From positions 1 through 7,105 of the forward strand of contig JAHEHW010000088.1 in the NCBI GenBank assembly GCA_024639745.1: DNA of 7,105 bases, read 5' to 3'. The position numbers and the translations under genes are program-made. This document shows, one piece after another, positions 6,235-7,105 of the stretch. Source of the stretch: Salaquimonas sp. (GTDB lineage Bacteria; Pseudomonadota; Alphaproteobacteria; Rhizobiales; Rhizobiaceae). How positions within the stretch are numbered: the stretch's first letter is position 1; each line of letters begins with the position of its first letter. Below the pieces are notes generated by a model that ran no database searches, was not told the origin of the DNA, and saw nothing but the letters and a program-made list of their open reading frames with translations.

Positions 6235-6834
6235 ATGCAGTTGATTCTTGAGGAAACCGTTCCCGCGAAAGAACCATGGTCTCATGTCACAAACAAAGGT
6301 GATATTCTAAAGATTACTGACCTGGAGGGCCAACAAGCGGTAGATTTCCTTTGTTATGATGCTGAAAACCCCAAGAATCGCTATTCCGCAACCAATACCG
6401 TGAAAATCCAAGGCAATGTTTATGTCGGCCTTGGCAGCGTGCTTTACTCAGATAGCGGAGCGGCACTGATGAGGGTTGTCGATGATACGGTTGGTCGACA
6501 CGACACAATCTATGGCTGCTGTAGTAATCCAAACAATCTTCTACGTTACGGGGTCGTAACCACTGACTCGTGCTATTCAAACTTCGAAAAAGAGCTTGAT
6601 CGCCATGGGCTAGGTCAAGATTCCATCGTGCCGAACGTCAATTGGTTTATGAGCGTTCCTCTTCTACCAGATGGTGCCGCTGGGGTTGCCAAAGCGGAAC
6701 TTAAGCCTGGCAGTTATGTATCGCTTCAGGCCGAGATGGATGTCCTTACCGTACTGTCCAATTGTCCTCAAATGCACAATCCATGCAATGGGTACAATGC
6801 GAGCCCGATTAAGGTAACTGTACTAAGATCATGA
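6235..6834 (+). CDS. DUF1989 / urea carboxylase-associated family protein
   Basis: This 199-residue, apparently cytosolic protein matches DUF1989 along its whole length. Visible family blocks are EGQQAVDFLCYDA (31-43), RYSATNT (49-55), DDTVGRHDTIYGCCSNPNN (83-101), NVNWFMSVPLLPDG (134-147) and AEMDVLTVLSNCPQMHNPCNGYNASPI (167-192). Cys95/96, Cys113, Cys177 and Cys184 fall in the conserved blocks, and some probably bind a metal ion (inference). Characterised relatives, CgdA and CgdB, together deiminate carboxyguanidine to allophanate beside guanidine (formerly urea) carboxylase. Here only one such protein occurs and no carboxylase or allophanate hydrolase is adjacent, so that exact role is doubtful. 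It may act on a C-N bond of the compound imported by the divergent transporter. It lies 192 bp after the regulator on the same strand. A G-rich GGGGTGA sits just before the ATG, a so-so ribosome site. Family firm, reaction unknown. Confidence 0.88.
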   Translation: MQLILEETVPAKEPWSHVTNKGDILKITDLEGQQAVDFLCYDAENPKNRYSATNTVKIQGNVYVGLGSVLYSDSGAALMRVVDDTVGRHDTIYGCCSNPNNLLRYGVVTTDSCYSNFEKELDRHGLGQDSIVPNVNWFMSVPLLPDGAAGVAKAELKPGSYVSLQAEMDVLTVLSNCPQMHNPCNGYNASPIKVTVLRS

Positions 6835-6877
6835 TTGGCTGTTGGCCAGTGAACCGTCTTCTTCATGGCTCGTAACG

Positions 6878-6950
6878 GGCAGGGGGATATTCTGCCAATA
6901 TCGATCCCTTCATTACGAATGACGCGCTCTGCCAACTGAGCTAGAGCAGG
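6878..6950 (-). pseudogene. Degenerate tRNA-Thr(CGT)-like sequence
   Basis: On the minus strand the 5' two-thirds of a tRNA is readable. After a 7-nt acceptor arm (CCTGCTC) and TA come the D-stem GCTC/GAGC with loop AGTTGGCA, then an anticodon arm CGTCA-TTCGTAA-TGAAG with anticodon CGT (threonine) at 6915-6917 and one mismatched stem pair (G28-A42). A 5-nt variable loop GGATC follows. A 5-bp stem of T-arm geometry is present (GATAT/ATATC), but its loop is TGGCAGA, lacking the TTCRA core. The following 7 nt (CCCCTGC) cannot pair with the 5' acceptor strand, and no CCA follows. It is therefore most likely a decayed or truncated tRNA gene and not a functional one. Confidence 0.6.
6886..6902. repeat. 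Inverted repeat GATATT-CTGCC-AATATC
   Basis: A perfect 6-bp inverted repeat with a 5-nt spacer occupies the place of the T-arm in the tRNA-like sequence. It has no U-tract on either side, so it is not a standard terminator. It may be a decayed T-arm or a replacement sequence. Confidence 0.4.
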
Positions 6951-7018
6951 CTATCGATGCTGAGGTCGATCGAACTATGGGAAGCTGCATCCTGAACGCG
7001 TTTGGACAACCAAGCTTG

Positions 7019-7055
7019 AAAAAAGCCCGACAGGGAGCGATGCTTCCGACGGGCT
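7019..7055 (-). terminator. Intrinsic terminator, minus strand
   Basis: Read on the minus strand, AGCCCG pairs with CGGGCT to form a strong outer stem. Inside it GGAAGC pairs with GCTCCC around an ATC loop with one mismatch, and TTTTTT follows the hairpin directly. There is no T-run on the plus-strand side, so it works in one direction. It should end a transcript arriving from the right, beyond the window, and implies a minus-strand gene whose 3' end lies at or past the right edge. Confidence 0.72.
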
Positions 7056-7059
7056 GAGG

Positions 7060-7105
7060 CTAGCTTAGGATTGGGGAAATAAGGTTATCGTAACCTATGT
7101 TCGGC
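7060..7105 (-). CDS. Possible 3' end of a minus-strand gene cut by the window edge
   Basis: One minus-strand frame is open from the window edge to TAG at 7060-7062, giving the last residues PNIGYDNLISPILS. The stop lies 5 bp before the terminator hairpin, which is the expected arrangement for a gene end. The other two minus frames hit stops within the same stretch. At 14 codons the open frame could be chance, and no family can be recognised. Confidence 0.2.
   Translation of the reverse strand, partial: PNIGYDNLISPILS
7082..7096. repeat. Short inverted repeat AGGTTA-TCG-TAACCT
   Basis: A perfect 6-bp dyad with a 3-bp spacer lies close to the right edge, upstream (in minus-strand terms) of the terminator. 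It could be an operator, a small hairpin within a gene's 3' end, or chance. Confidence 0.3.

Noticed and set aside
6878..6950. Functional tRNA-Thr gene
   Set aside because: The acceptor strands do not pair, the T-loop lacks TTCRA and the anticodon stem has a mismatch, so a pseudogene call fits better.
321..7105. CRISPR array, insertion sequence or phage-related genes
   Set aside because: No spaced direct repeats, transposase or phage genes were seen; all sizeable real genes belong to transport, regulation or metabolism.

Overview
The window reads as one metabolic locus from a proteobacterium, most likely an alphaproteobacterium. The grounds are protein style (PotABCD-type transporter with a Tat-exported binding protein, a LuxR/GerE regulator of the kind found beside such transporters, a DUF1989 protein) and roughly half G+C by eye. 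This is inference; no ribosomal marker or complete tRNA is present to fix the lineage.

Layout. Positions 1-320 hold no gene I can name, only weak hairpins and very short open frames. From 5146 down to 321 on the minus strand runs a tight five-gene unit, in transcription order: ATPase (PotA-like), Tat-dependent periplasmic binding protein (PotD/PotF-like), two inner-membrane permeases (PotB-like, PotC-like), and a short-chain dehydrogenase/reductase. Gaps are 33, 17, about 10 and 26 bp, so co-transcription is very likely. A 101-bp divergent intergenic region (5147-5247) contains a perfect 10-bp palindrome and an ATATGA-N6-TCATAT inverted repeat. On the plus strand follow a LuxR-type regulator (5248-6042), a possible 32-residue small ORF with a Shine-Dalgarno (6062-6160), and a DUF1989 / urea-carboxylase-associated family protein (6235-6834). 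The right end (6835-7105) has no complete gene. It holds a degenerate tRNA-Thr(CGT)-like sequence on the minus strand and a good minus-strand intrinsic terminator, which probably ends a gene entering from beyond the right edge.

How it may work together (inference). The regulator would control the divergent transporter-dehydrogenase operon and possibly its own strand. The transporter would import a cationic or amino/guanidino-type compound, the SDR would oxidise or reduce a hydroxyl/carbonyl intermediate, and the DUF1989 protein would act on a C-N bond. Some DUF1989 proteins are known as carboxyguanidine deiminase subunits working with guanidine/urea carboxylase, but neither a carboxylase nor an allophanate hydrolase is present here. 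If real, this would be a different pathway using a stand-alone DUF1989 enzyme. The substrate cannot be read from the sequence.
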